NCBI GenBank assembly: GCA_947588885.1
Contig: CANQAH010000004.1
Location: 1 to 54,880 of the forward strand
Length of the DNA stretch: 54,880 nucleotides
Direction of reading: 5' to 3'
Source: an uncultured Clostridia bacterium
GTDB lineage: Bacteria; Bacillota; Clostridia; TANB77; CAG-508
Below, piece after piece: positions 45,463-52,574 of the stretch (its first letter is position 1; every line of letters starts with the position of its first letter). The notes under the pieces were generated by a model, which ran no database searches, was not told where the DNA came from, and saw nothing but the letters and a program-made list of their open reading frames with translations. The position numbers and the translations under genes are program-made.

Positions 45463-45988
45463 CTATCCTCACATATTTATTAAAAGGTTTATCTAAAGCT
45501 TTTTCAATAAAAGAAAAAACAATGATATTAATTGGAATCATAACTAATTGTTTAATTGCTCTAGTTGCAAATAAAACATAAAATGCTTTTCCAACAACAA
45601 TACTTGTCCATAATGTATTTAAAAGCATTCCTTCAACGATTGCGACTAACACAACAGAGATTATGATTCTAAGGATAAAAATTTTATTAGAATATTTATT
45701 AGGTTGTTTTTTATAAAGAAATAATCCATAAATCAATCCAGATATACCAGTACTGATTGTATATCCAACGAAATATGCACCAGTGGGGAATAGAGTAGCA
45801 CCAATTAAATCTCCTAAGATGCATAAAAGTATTGTCCACCAAGGGCCAAGCCATGTAGCACATAACATTATTGGAATAAATCCAAAACTTATTTTTATAA
45901 TTGGCGTTTTTATAGATAAAAATCTCGACAAAACTATGAGAATTGCAAGCAAAAGAGATAATAAAATAATTTTTTTATTTTTGCTCAT
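45452..45988 (-). CDS. folT: Folate-family ECF transporter S component (FolT)
   Basis: 178-residue membrane protein with six helices. The pattern KISFGFIPIMLCATWLGPWWTILLCILGDLIGATLFPTG in pieces, and LLNTLWTSIVVGKAFYVLFATRAIKQLVMIPINI, are characteristic of the folate S component, which binds folate and hands it to EcfT/EcfA. The THF riboswitch upstream supports the substrate assignment. The ribosome site AAAAGGAG is inside a hairpin. Confidence 0.93.
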   Translation of the reverse strand: MSKNKKIILLSLLLAILIVLSRFLSIKTPIIKISFGFIPIMLCATWLGPWWTILLCILGDLIGATLFPTGAYFVGYTISTGISGLIYGLFLYKKQPNKYSNKIFILRIIISVVLVAIVEGMLLNTLWTSIVVGKAFYVLFATRAIKQLVMIPINIIVFSFIEKALDKPFNKYVRIDDD

Positions 45989-45994
45989 AAAAAA

Positions 45995-46034
45995 CTCCTT
46001 TTCTTTTTTACAAACCGCAACAAAAGAAAAGGAG
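45995..46034 (-). promoter_or_regulatory. Ribosome-site-sequestering hairpin (riboswitch expression platform)
   Basis: 13-bp perfect stem on the minus strand (46022-46034 with 45995-46007). The 3' arm contains AAAAGGAG and is followed by TTTTTT and the folT start. It can act as a translation block, and possibly also as a terminator. Confidence 0.8.
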
Positions 46035-46056
46035 AATAAAATACCCCATAATCTTT

Positions 46057-46153
46057 ATTAGCGGAATGCGAAAATAAATAAGCAAATAACAATTTTTGCC
46101 TTAGTAACAACTTCCCGTCTACTAAGTCTTAACTAAATATTTTCTACTCTAAT
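46057..46153 (-). ncRNA. Tetrahydrofolate (THF) riboswitch
   Basis: Read on the minus strand: P1 ATTAG pairs with CTAAT. After it AGTAGA, GTTAAGA, a stem CTTAGTA/TACTAAG enclosing GACGGGAAGTTG, and GCATTCCGC before the closing P1 strand. These match the conserved elements of the class I THF aptamer (AGUAGA, GUUAAG, GGGANGUYG, GCAUCCGC). It sits directly upstream of folT, its classical location in Clostridia. Confidence 0.85.
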
Positions 46154-46306
46154 AATTTATGAATAGAGTATAGCATAATTTTTTTAAAAATCAATAAAAT
46201 TTTATATCTTAAAAATATTGATAAAAAACAAATCATATTGTAAAATAAAAAAAGATTAAAATTTAAATTATATATATTTATATAAAACAAAGGAGACGGT
46301 TCGAGT

Positions 46307-47116
46307 ATGAAAAAGAAGGCCAAACATTCAAAGCAAAAGACTACCGCTATTGTTAAGGTAGCGCTAATTTTAATTTTTATTATTTGTATAGTTAGTATTG
46401 TAGTTATTAAATTTAGAAAAAATGAAACAAAACCGGAAGAATATAAACAAGCTTTAGAAAATGTTGAAGTCAATGAAGAGGAAGTTACTGAAGAAGTTTC
46501 AGAAAGAATGTTACAAGTTCAAGAATTGAAACAAGAAAATAATGATATTGTTGGCTGGGTAGAAATTGCAAATACGGCAATCAGTTTTCCAGTTGTTCAA
46601 GGTTCAGATAATGAATATTATTTAAAACATAATTATAAAAAAGAATATTCAAATGATGGAGCAATTTTCTTAGACAAAGATTATGATTGGTCAATTCCAA
46701 GCAGTAATTTATTACTATATGGACATAATAATAAAAATGGAAATATGTTCCAAAGTTTATTAGATTATCAAAAAGAAAGTTTCTATAAGGAACATCCAAC
46801 AATTAGATTTACAACACCTGAAGAAGATTGCGAATATGAAATAATAGCAGTATTTTTCTCAAGAGTTTATTATACAAATGAAAAAAATGTATTTAGATAT
46901 TACTATTTTGTAAATGCAAAAAATGAAGCAGAATTTGATGACTATGTAAAACAAAGCAAAAAGGCTAGTATATATGATACTGGAAAGACAGCACAATATG
47001 GTGATCAATTACTTACATTATCAACATGCGAATATAGCCAAGAAGATGGTAGATTTGCAGTTGTGGCTAGAAAAATACCAAAAGAAGAAAATCAAACTCA
47101 AGAAAAAGAACAATAA
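46307..47116 (+). CDS. srtB: Class B sortase
   Basis: 269-residue membrane transpeptidase that attaches surface proteins to peptidoglycan. A basic N-terminus and membrane helix (about 16-38) precede the sortase domain: NDIVGWVEIANTAISFPVVQG, catalytic His in LLYGHNNKNGNMF, catalytic Cys in LSTCEYS, and Arg in GRFAVVARKI. The spacing and the extra helices after the His fit class B. No protein in the window has a recognisable sortase signal, so its substrates lie elsewhere. It is divergent from folT, with its own terminator. Confidence 0.93.
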   Translation: MKKKAKHSKQKTTAIVKVALILIFIICIVSIVVIKFRKNETKPEEYKQALENVEVNEEEVTEEVSERMLQVQELKQENNDIVGWVEIANTAISFPVVQGSDNEYYLKHNYKKEYSNDGAIFLDKDYDWSIPSSNLLLYGHNNKNGNMFQSLLDYQKESFYKEHPTIRFTTPEEDCEYEIIAVFFSRVYYTNEKNVFRYYYFVNAKNEAEFDDYVKQSKKASIYDTGKTAQYGDQLLTLSTCEYSQEDGRFAVVARKIPKEENQTQEKEQ

Positions 47117-47148
47117 AATTCTTATATAATCAATGAATTAGAAATAAA

Positions 47149-47180
47149 AGAGACATCGATAATTTTGATGTCTCTTAAAA
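47149..47180 (+). terminator. Terminator of srtB
   Basis: 10-bp stem (47149-47158 with 47167-47176) of AAGAGACATC type with a loop of 8; AAAATTTTTT follows. Confidence 0.75.
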
Positions 47181-47269
47181 TTTTTTATCAAAAATTTGAT
47201 ATGGGTGCAGAAGATAACTTAATTAGAGATTTTGAAAAAGGAGATAGAGAAAAAGAGTGGGATTTGTAA
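47168..47269 (+). pseudogene. Decayed gene fragment 1 (C-terminal remnant)
   Basis: 33 codons ending FYQKFDMGAEDNLIRDFEKG and EKEWDL. There is no ribosome site and it overlaps the srtB terminator. Its pattern K-F-x-[MI]-G-x-x-x-x-L-[IV]-x-x-F and final E-W-D-L match the fragment at 48909, so both derive from one unnamed small-protein family. Confidence 0.5.
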
Positions 47270-47427
47270 AGATAAATTTTACACTTTAAGATATATCAAA
47301 AAAGAGTTAGTACGACTCTTTTTGAACAATTATTATTTTACATTATGACAATATAAGTGAAAAAATTTGTGATATTATTGTAGAAGTCTAAAAAACGGCA
47401 CAAACGAAAAAACATTTACAAAAGTAC

Positions 47428-47455
47428 TTGACATAACACCAAAACATTATATAAT
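47428..47455 (+). promoter_or_regulatory. Sigma-A promoter of the symporter gene
   Basis: TTGACA, 16-base spacer, TATAAT, both hexamers at consensus. The implied leader of about 130 bases includes a short ORF at 47533. Confidence 0.8.
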
Positions 47456-47532
47456 AATTCCATAAAATTTTACACAAAACTAATACTGCTACATTTAGTG
47501 AGTGTTTGATTTAATCTTTAGAAAGGAGTAAA

Positions 47533-47583
47533 TTGACAAATTTTAGGGTAGCATCGCAAGATAGAATTAATCTAAAAAACTAG
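47533..47583 (+). CDS. Possible leader peptide of the symporter
   Basis: TTG-initiated 16-codon ORF (M-TNFRVASQDRINLKN) behind GAAAGGAG. Its stop TAG is the first part of the TAGGAGG ribosome site of the symporter. The arrangement would couple translation of the two, but the ORF could be chance. Confidence 0.35.
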   Translation: MTNFRVASQDRINLKN

Positions 47584-47595
47584 GAGGTTATTGCT

Positions 47596-48783
47596 ATGAA
47601 AAAGATTAAGAACTATCAAATTACGATTGTGTGCTTTATTCTTGGTACAATACTAGGATTAGTGCTACACAAAGAAGTGGCTGCTTTGCGGTTAATTGGA
47701 GATATTTTTGGAAGACTGATCAGATTAGTTGTTGTTCCATTAATACTTACAGATATTATTAATAGCATATTGAATATAAATGAAAACAAGAATGGCAAGA
47801 AAATGGCTATTTTAACTTTAGCTATTTTTATTATAGCAACTGCGGTATCTTCAACAATAGGCGTAATAAATGCCTTAATCGTTAAGCCAGGAGGAGTAAA
47901 TGTAGTAGCTGACACAAGTGATTTTGCAGTTTCTACAATTCCTACATTTAGCGAATTTGTATTGAATCTCATACCGAGCAATCCTTTTTCGGCATTAGTA
48001 GAGGGAAACAATTTTCATGTGATTGTAATTGCTGTTATGATTGGAATTGCAATGGTTACTATCGGTAAAGACAAGTTACATACAATGTGTACCATTTTTG
48101 ATGAAATTAATAAAATCATAATGAAGTACATAAAGGGAATAGTAAAAATTATGCCGATAGGTGTATTTGCTCTAACAGAAACAACATTCGCTAAATTTGG
48201 AAAAGATATGTTAGGTAATTTAGCAAAATACTTTATCACTATCGTAATTTCCCTTGTTGTAATTTATATTATTTACTTTGTGATTTTGTGTATTTTCTCA
48301 AAAGGCAATGTTATGGAAACAATTAAAGGTCTGGCAAAAATTTGGATAGTAGCTGCTAGTACATCAAGTAGTGCTGCAACACTTCCTGTATCAATGCAGA
48401 CTTGTGATGATTTAAAAATCGACCCTGAAGTTTCAAGATTTGTACTACCGTTTGGTATGACAATGAATATGAATGGTGCTGCCCAGTATATGGCGGTTAC
48501 ATTTATTTTTATTGCACAAGTATATGGAACAACATTAAACATTGGAAGTTTATTGCTTGCAATATGTATGATTACCATTTTAGTAATGGCAACTCCAGGA
48601 GTTCCTGGTGGTGCAATGGTTCCTACAACAATTCTGCTGGCAACATTCAATATTCCAATCGAAATGTTTGCAATCGTACTTGGATTGTACAGTGTAATCG
48701 ATATGATTAATACAACTTTGAATGTTACTGGTGATGTTGTAACATCTATTGTTGTTCAGAAAGTAACCAAAAACAAAGATTAA
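47596..48783 (+). CDS. Dicarboxylate/amino acid:cation symporter (DAACS family)
   Basis: 395-residue secondary transporter of the GltP/DctA/SstT family, importing dicarboxylates or acidic/small amino acids with Na+ or H+. The serine-rich re-entrant hairpin (AASTSSSAATLPVS near 251), the substrate-binding GMTMNMNGAA (about 288, variant of N-M-D-G) and PGVPGGA are visible, with eight membrane helices. The ligand cannot be decided. A strong TAGGAGG site lies upstream. Several CTG/CAG/CGG codons give it a slightly different composition from its neighbours, and related decayed fragments flank it, which suggests it was acquired (inference). Confidence 0.92.
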   Translation: MKKIKNYQITIVCFILGTILGLVLHKEVAALRLIGDIFGRLIRLVVVPLILTDIINSILNINENKNGKKMAILTLAIFIIATAVSSTIGVINALIVKPGGVNVVADTSDFAVSTIPTFSEFVLNLIPSNPFSALVEGNNFHVIVIAVMIGIAMVTIGKDKLHTMCTIFDEINKIIMKYIKGIVKIMPIGVFALTETTFAKFGKDMLGNLAKYFITIVISLVVIYIIYFVILCIFSKGNVMETIKGLAKIWIVAASTSSSAATLPVSMQTCDDLKIDPEVSRFVLPFGMTMNMNGAAQYMAVTFIFIAQVYGTTLNIGSLLLAICMITILVMATPGVPGGAMVPTTILLATFNIPIEMFAIVLGLYSVIDMINTTLNVTGDVVTSIVVQKVTKNKD

Positions 48784-48792
48784 AATTGATAT

Positions 48793-48832
48793 TTCCCATC
48801 CTCAGAATATTATTATAATCTGAGGATGGGAA
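48793..48832 (+). terminator. Terminator of the symporter gene
   Basis: 14-bp perfect stem (48793-48806 with 48819-48832) with a 12-base loop; the downstream T-run is weak. Confidence 0.75.
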
Positions 48833-48908
48833 TAATATCAAAAAGTATTTTTAGTTCAGTACAAACCCACATATGCAAAATTATTTATACTGAAAGTGAG
48901 GCTTTTGT

Positions 48909-49084
48909 ATGAAACTTACAATTGTAAAAGAAATTTTTAAGAGGAATGACGATCTATAGATTGGTTTTGCCATAAATTTGGAATTGGAGAATCAAAAGAA
49001 TTAGTTAAAAATTTTCAAGAAGAAACACATACTTTTATTGATCCAGTAAAACAAAAAGGGTTAGAGTGGGATTTAGAAAGATAA
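48909..49084 (+). pseudogene. Decayed gene fragment 2 (frameshift and stop)
   Basis: An ATG with GTGAGG upstream gives MKLTIVKEIFKRNDDL and then a stop. Another frame continues as IDWFCHKFGIGESKELVKNF and ends KQKGLEWDLER at 49084. The two frames read as one broken gene of roughly 60 codons. It is related to the fragment at 47168. The original function is unknown. Confidence 0.55.
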
Positions 49085-49088
49085 TCAT

Positions 49089-49114
49089 TAAAGCACCATT
49101 TTAGTGGTGCTTTA
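49089..49114. terminator. Bidirectional hairpin terminator
   Basis: 10-bp stem TAAAGCACCA / TGGTGCTTTA. On the minus strand it follows the small membrane protein gene closely. Confidence 0.65.
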
Positions 49115-49121
49115 CAATATT

Positions 49122-49397
49122 TTATAATGAGCCCATTACCATAAAGAATATTATTATTAAAACTATTCCTATACCTAAAAATATAGCCATCCATTGCCAC
49201 ATAGATAAACCTTTTTGGTTTGTCATTTCCATATCATGTTCTTCTTTGGTCTTTTCTAATAATACTACACTTAATCCAATTATTGAAACAAAAAATCCCC
49301 AACAAAAACCTGCCACAGGTGAGTAACCTTTATTTTTATGGATAATTGCACAAATTATACCAAGAACTATCCAAATTATTACAGGAATTATATTCAT
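49122..49397 (-). CDS. Small membrane protein (91 residues)
   Basis: Helix 1 at about 2-20 (IIPVIIWIVLGIICAIIH), a hydrophobic Gly/Phe-rich helix at about 27-47 (VAGFCWGFFVSIIGLSVVLL), a charged loop (EKTKEEHDME), and a helix at about 66-88. The second segment with G-x-x-P-x-x-G-F-x-W-G resembles small membrane proteins that cap hydrophobic operons, but I cannot name a family. GGAG lies upstream. It is 12 bases after the 191-residue membrane protein gene and co-transcribed with it. Confidence 0.7.
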   Translation of the reverse strand: MNIIPVIIWIVLGIICAIIHKNKGYSPVAGFCWGFFVSIIGLSVVLLEKTKEEHDMEMTNQKGLSMWQWMAIFLGIGIVLIIIFFMVMGSL

Positions 49398-49409
49398 TTT
49401 TTTAATCTC

Positions 49410-49985
49410 CTAACCCACATATTTTAAAATTTCTTTTTTTTCAAATGGTAGAACAGCTAAGTGTACAGTTGTTAATCCGATTTCTATAATAGCTAAATAA
49501 GTATATGCTTGGCTTTTTACTTTTGCAATTGCATCTTCTTTTTGATTGTTATATTCAGCCATTTGTTCATTATTGTATAAATGTGACATCATGCTTTCTG
49601 TATATTTTAACTGAAAATTGGAATTTATGGCATTATCTATTGTGCTATTAACTTGAGAAAATTGATAAATTCCATTAATAACGCATATTACAATAGTAAA
49701 AATAATTAGATTTTTCATAACTGTAGGTACATCATCAGAAGATATAATTTTATTCTTAAAAACTGATTTCGTACTGATTTTCCATATTAAAAATACTATT
49801 ATTCCTTGCATAACAATTGCTATTACTGCTTGAATTATCATTGACTCCATAGAATGAGCTATTAAGCTATATATTACAAAATATATAATTCCAAAGACTA
49901 TTTCCCAAAGTAACCAATTACCAATTAAACCTTGAGTAATTTTTTTTGTAGTTGCTAGTTCTTTTTCCAATTTTTTCATCTCCAT
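49410..49985 (-). CDS. Membrane protein of unknown function (191 residues)
   Basis: Four hydrophobic helices at about 22-43, 51-70, 91-110 and 158-176, separated by a long hydrophilic loop (about 112-155: SQVNSTIDNAINSNFQ, YNNEQMAEYNNQKEDAI). No family was recognised. The start is uncertain: ATG at 49985 or the third codon at 49979; no clear ribosome site precedes either. The pair with the 91-residue gene suggests one membrane complex (inference). Confidence 0.65.
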   Translation of the reverse strand: MEMKKLEKELATTKKITQGLIGNWLLWEIVFGIIYFVIYSLIAHSMESMIIQAVIAIVMQGIIVFLIWKISTKSVFKNKIISSDDVPTVMKNLIIFTIVICVINGIYQFSQVNSTIDNAINSNFQLKYTESMMSHLYNNEQMAEYNNQKEDAIAKVKSQAYTYLAIIEIGLTTVHLAVLPFEKKEILKYVG

Positions 49986-50193
49986 TTTTTGAAAAATAAT
50001 ACTATCTAAATTCTACTACAAAAAAATTTTTTTGCCAATATTTTTATAAAATTAGATATAACTTAATAATTTTTATATGATGCTACTTAATTTCTTATTA
50101 AAAATATTCTCATTTGTATTATAGCAATAAAACAATACCAACAAATAAGAAAACAAATTTAAATTATCATTTATGAAAAATGACAATAAAAAA
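49986..50193. other. AT-rich intergenic region with no recognisable feature
   Basis: Stretches of A and T only. No ORF, repeat module or convincing promoter was seen. Confidence 0.6.
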
Positions 50194-50227
50194 GAACAAT
50201 TATCTAACGGCAATTAGGTAATTGTTC
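50194..50227 (-). terminator. Second minus-strand terminator below tRNA-Leu
   Basis: 14-bp stem with one G-T pair (50194-50207 with 50214-50227). On the minus strand it is followed by TTTTTT. Confidence 0.65.
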
Positions 50228-50300
50228 AAAAAATACTTTTCAAAATATTTTCTTAATGAAAATTAAAAAGTTTTAGGAAAATTTGCAATTTTTAAAAATT

Positions 50301-50339
50301 AAACCCTCAAGCTTAATATTACAAAGCACTTGAGGGTTT
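50301..50339 (-). terminator. Terminator of tRNA-Leu
   Basis: 11-bp perfect stem (50301-50311 with 50329-50339), minus-strand tail AATTTTTAA, three bases after the tRNA 3' end. Confidence 0.85.
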
Positions 50340-50341
50340 GA

Positions 50342-50429
50342 TGGTGCAGATGGTGGGAGTCGGACCCACACGGTTTATTCAACCGCAGGATTTTAAGTCC
50401 TGTGCGTCTGCCAGTTCCGCCACATCTGC
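50342..50429 (-). tRNA. tRNA-Leu (anticodon UAA)
   Basis: Acceptor GCAGATG pairs with CATCTGC, D-arm with GGCAGACGC, anticodon stem CAGGA/TCCTG with loop CTTAAAA (anticodon TAA), a long variable arm (CGGTTGAATAAACCG, a class II tRNA), T-arm GTGGGTCCGACTCCCAC, and an encoded CCA. Confidence 0.97.
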
Positions 50430-50449
50430 ATGTCATACTGACAGAACAT

Positions 50450-50479
50450 ATTATATAACTTTAGATTTTGAATTGTCAA
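50450..50479 (-). promoter_or_regulatory. Promoter of tRNA-Leu
   Basis: On the minus strand TTGACA, 18-base spacer, TATAAT; both hexamers are perfect. Confidence 0.85.
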
Positions 50480-50568
50480 GAGTTTTTTGAAAAAAGTTGA
50501 AAATATAAAAAAATAGATGTATTATTATAGCCGTATACATGATTAAACAAAGATTGGAGATAATCACT

Positions 50569-51066
50569 ATGAAAATGAATATTGTACTGGTTGAACCAGA
50601 AATTCCACAAAATACAGGAAATATAGCAAGAACATGTGCAGCAATTGGAGCTAAGCTTCATTTAGTTCATCCTTTAGGGTTTAGTATATCAGAAAGAGAA
50701 GTAAAAAGAGCAGGACTTGACTATTGGAATAAACTTGAAATAGAAGAACATGCATCTTTTAATAAATTTTTGGAAAAATATAAACCAGAAGAGAATAATA
50801 TGTATTTTGTGACAACTAAAGGACAACATGTATATTCAGATGTTAATTATTCTGAAATGGAAGAAGTTTTTGTTTTATTTGGTAAAGAAACAAAAGGATT
50901 ACCAGAAGACACATTAAAAAAATATTTAGAAAAGACGATAAGAATACCAATGAGAGAAACTTTACGTTCATTGAATTTATCAAATTCTGTTGCAATAGTA
51001 GCTTATGATATATTTAGACAATGGAATTTTGATAATCTAGAAAAAGTAAGTAAGTATTTTTCATAA
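50569..51066 (+). CDS. trmL: tRNA (cytidine(34)-2'-O)-methyltransferase TrmL
   Basis: 165-residue SPOUT methyltransferase that modifies the wobble base of tRNA-Leu isoacceptors. Motifs: NIVLVEPEIPQNTGNIARTCAA (motif 1 region), LHLVHPLGF, VLFGKETKGLP (motif 2) and IPMRETLRSLNLSNSVAIVAYD (motif 3, knot). The start at 50569 follows TTGGAG; the upstream in-frame ATG at 50539 lacks a site. It lies beside the divergent tRNA-Leu(UAA) gene; TrmL is known to modify tRNA-Leu(UAA), which makes the neighbourhood striking though possibly accidental. Confidence 0.95.
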   Translation: MKMNIVLVEPEIPQNTGNIARTCAAIGAKLHLVHPLGFSISEREVKRAGLDYWNKLEIEEHASFNKFLEKYKPEENNMYFVTTKGQHVYSDVNYSEMEEVFVLFGKETKGLPEDTLKKYLEKTIRIPMRETLRSLNLSNSVAIVAYDIFRQWNFDNLEKVSKYFS

Positions 51067-51071
51067 TTTGA

Positions 51072-51100
51072 TTGACAAAGTAATTAATAAATGATAATCT
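51072..51100 (+). promoter_or_regulatory. Sigma-A promoter of the hemolysin III gene
   Basis: TTGACA, 17-base spacer, TAATCT. Confidence 0.6.
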
Positions 51101-51126
51101 AGTATCGTAAACTAGATGGAGGAAAT

Positions 51127-51795
51127 ATGAAAAAAATTAAAGATCCAGTGAGTGGATTTTCTCACTTAATAGGAGCCGTGTTATCGTTAGTGGGCTTAGT
51201 ATTAATGATAGTGTTTTGTGCTTTATATAGCAATGAAAAGGCATGGGATATTGTATCATGTTCAATATTTGGAACAACTCTTATATTGCTATATACTTTT
51301 AGTACGTTATATCATTTATTAAACTTAAAAGAGAAACCAACAAGGGTATTAAGAAAATTTGACCATATAATGATTTATATGGTTATTGCAGGAACATATA
51401 CACCCATTTGTTTAGGTCCACTTAGAGGTGGATGGGGCTGGGCAATATTTGGAGTTGTATGGGGACTTGCAATTTTAGGAACTATACTTACTGCGGTATG
51501 GATAAATGCTCCAAGAAAATTAACAACAGCAATATATATTACAATGGGATGGATTTGCGTAATTGCTGCATATCCATTAATTAAAACATTTTCTGCTATT
51601 CCTAGAGGAATGGAAGCTTTAGGATGGCTTCTTGCAGGCGGAATATTTTACACAATAGGTGGATTAATATATGCATTAAAATGGCCAAAGATAAATACAA
51701 AATATGTAGGGTTTCATGAAATATTCCACATATTTGTTATGTTAGGTACATTTTGCCAATTCTGGTTTGTATTTGCATATTTAATTCATATGTAA
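51127..51795 (+). CDS. Hemolysin III family membrane protein (YqfA-like)
   Basis: 222 residues, seven membrane helices, of the hemolysin III/PAQR-related family. Signatures: DPVSGFSHLIGAVLS at the N-terminus, STLYHLL, FDHIMIYMVIAGTYTPICL, and the C-terminal FHEIFHIFVMLGTFCQF, whose His residues, with those in STLYH and FDH, form the putative metal site of the family. Despite the name, haemolysis is rarely demonstrated; membrane homeostasis is the likelier role. GATGGAGG lies upstream, and a terminator follows. Confidence 0.93.
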   Translation: MKKIKDPVSGFSHLIGAVLSLVGLVLMIVFCALYSNEKAWDIVSCSIFGTTLILLYTFSTLYHLLNLKEKPTRVLRKFDHIMIYMVIAGTYTPICLGPLRGGWGWAIFGVVWGLAILGTILTAVWINAPRKLTTAIYITMGWICVIAAYPLIKTFSAIPRGMEALGWLLAGGIFYTIGGLIYALKWPKINTKYVGFHEIFHIFVMLGTFCQFWFVFAYLIHM

Positions 51796-51810
51796 AATTA
51801 AAAAATAGGA

Positions 51811-51846
51811 AAATAGATACTAATTTAGAAAGTATCTATTTTTTAT
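51811..51846 (+). terminator. Rho-independent terminator
   Basis: 11-bp perfect stem (51811-51821 with 51831-51841), loop of 9, T-run. Confidence 0.9.
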
Positions 51847-52000
51847 ATTATAGGAAAGTTCTCCGAATTTCCTATAATATAAAGGCTTCGCCACAAATCC
51901 ACACAAAATTTCTTTAGAAATTTTGGCGGGCGAACAATTGACGCGGACTTAAAAATGTTATAAATAGCGAAAATGTTAATAATGTCCGCTATTGTTCTTC
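51843..52000. repeat. Intergenic modular repeat, copy H
   Basis: Hairpin TTATATTATAGGAAA / TTTCCTATAATATAA, GGCTTCGCC, an arm like that of copy F (GGCGGGCGAACAATTGACGCGGAC), but a spacer like that of copy B (AATGTTATAAATAGCG), then ATGTCCGCTATTGTTCT. So it combines modules from two sub-types. Confidence 0.82.
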
Positions 52001-52096
52001 AATTAGAAGAGTTATTAAAACATTCATATTAAAATAAAGAGATTGAATCAAATGGAAACAAAACTAACAACAAATCATAATAAATTTAATAATATA

Positions 52097-52126
52097 TTGA
52101 ATTAATAAAACAGTAGATGTTATAAT
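52097..52126 (+). promoter_or_regulatory. Promoter of ssrA
   Basis: TTGAAT, 18-base spacer, TATAAT; 15 bases before the mature tmRNA 5' end. Confidence 0.75.
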
Positions 52127-52141
52127 AGTATTGTAATATAT

Positions 52142-52492
52142 GGGGATGTATTGGTTTCGACAGCTTTTTTGAAGTATAAATAGCGAGTGGTGGATGTACC
52201 TGGCCACCTAAAAAGGTACAAATTAAAAATAAACGCTGATAATAACGAATTAGCATTTGCTGCCTAATTGCGGCAAACGTCTTACTTTAGATACCTACTG
52301 CTAAAGATAAGGCGACGACTTAGTAGGAAACGAATCTATTATTTCTTCGCTAATAGAGGGATTTTAAGAAGATATATTTTTTATTCGTTTGTTTGTTAAT
52401 GAATATAAAATGAATTTAATAACAAACTGCACTCGGAGAAGTTTGTATGAATAAAATTCTGGACAGGAGTTCGACTCTCCTCATCTCCACCA
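52142..52492 (+). ncRNA. ssrA: Transfer-messenger RNA (tmRNA)
   Basis: Begins GGGGATGTATTGGTTTCGAC and ends GGAGTTCGACTCTCCTCATCTCCACCA, giving the tRNA-like acceptor stem and T-arm with encoded CCA. The tag reading frame starts at GCT (52235) and ends TAA (52265-52267), encoding ADNNELAFAA, a typical degradation tag ending LAFAA. Rescues stalled ribosomes with SmpB (not in the window). It is a one-piece tmRNA of about 351 bases. Confidence 0.97.
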
Positions 52493-52574
52493 ATTATTTA
52501 TTTGATTTAGTATATTAAAATTATTTTTAAAGTAAAATTAATTTAAAGTATTTACATGGTTTGGAGAAAGAAAA

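Noticed and set aside
45783..46061. Plus-strand open frame over folT and its leader
   Set aside because: Lies antisense to folT and the riboswitch region; no ribosome site and no recognisable protein.
52466..52492. ssrA 3' end as a used integration site
   Set aside because: No second copy of the tmRNA 3' end and no integrase gene were found downstream in the window.
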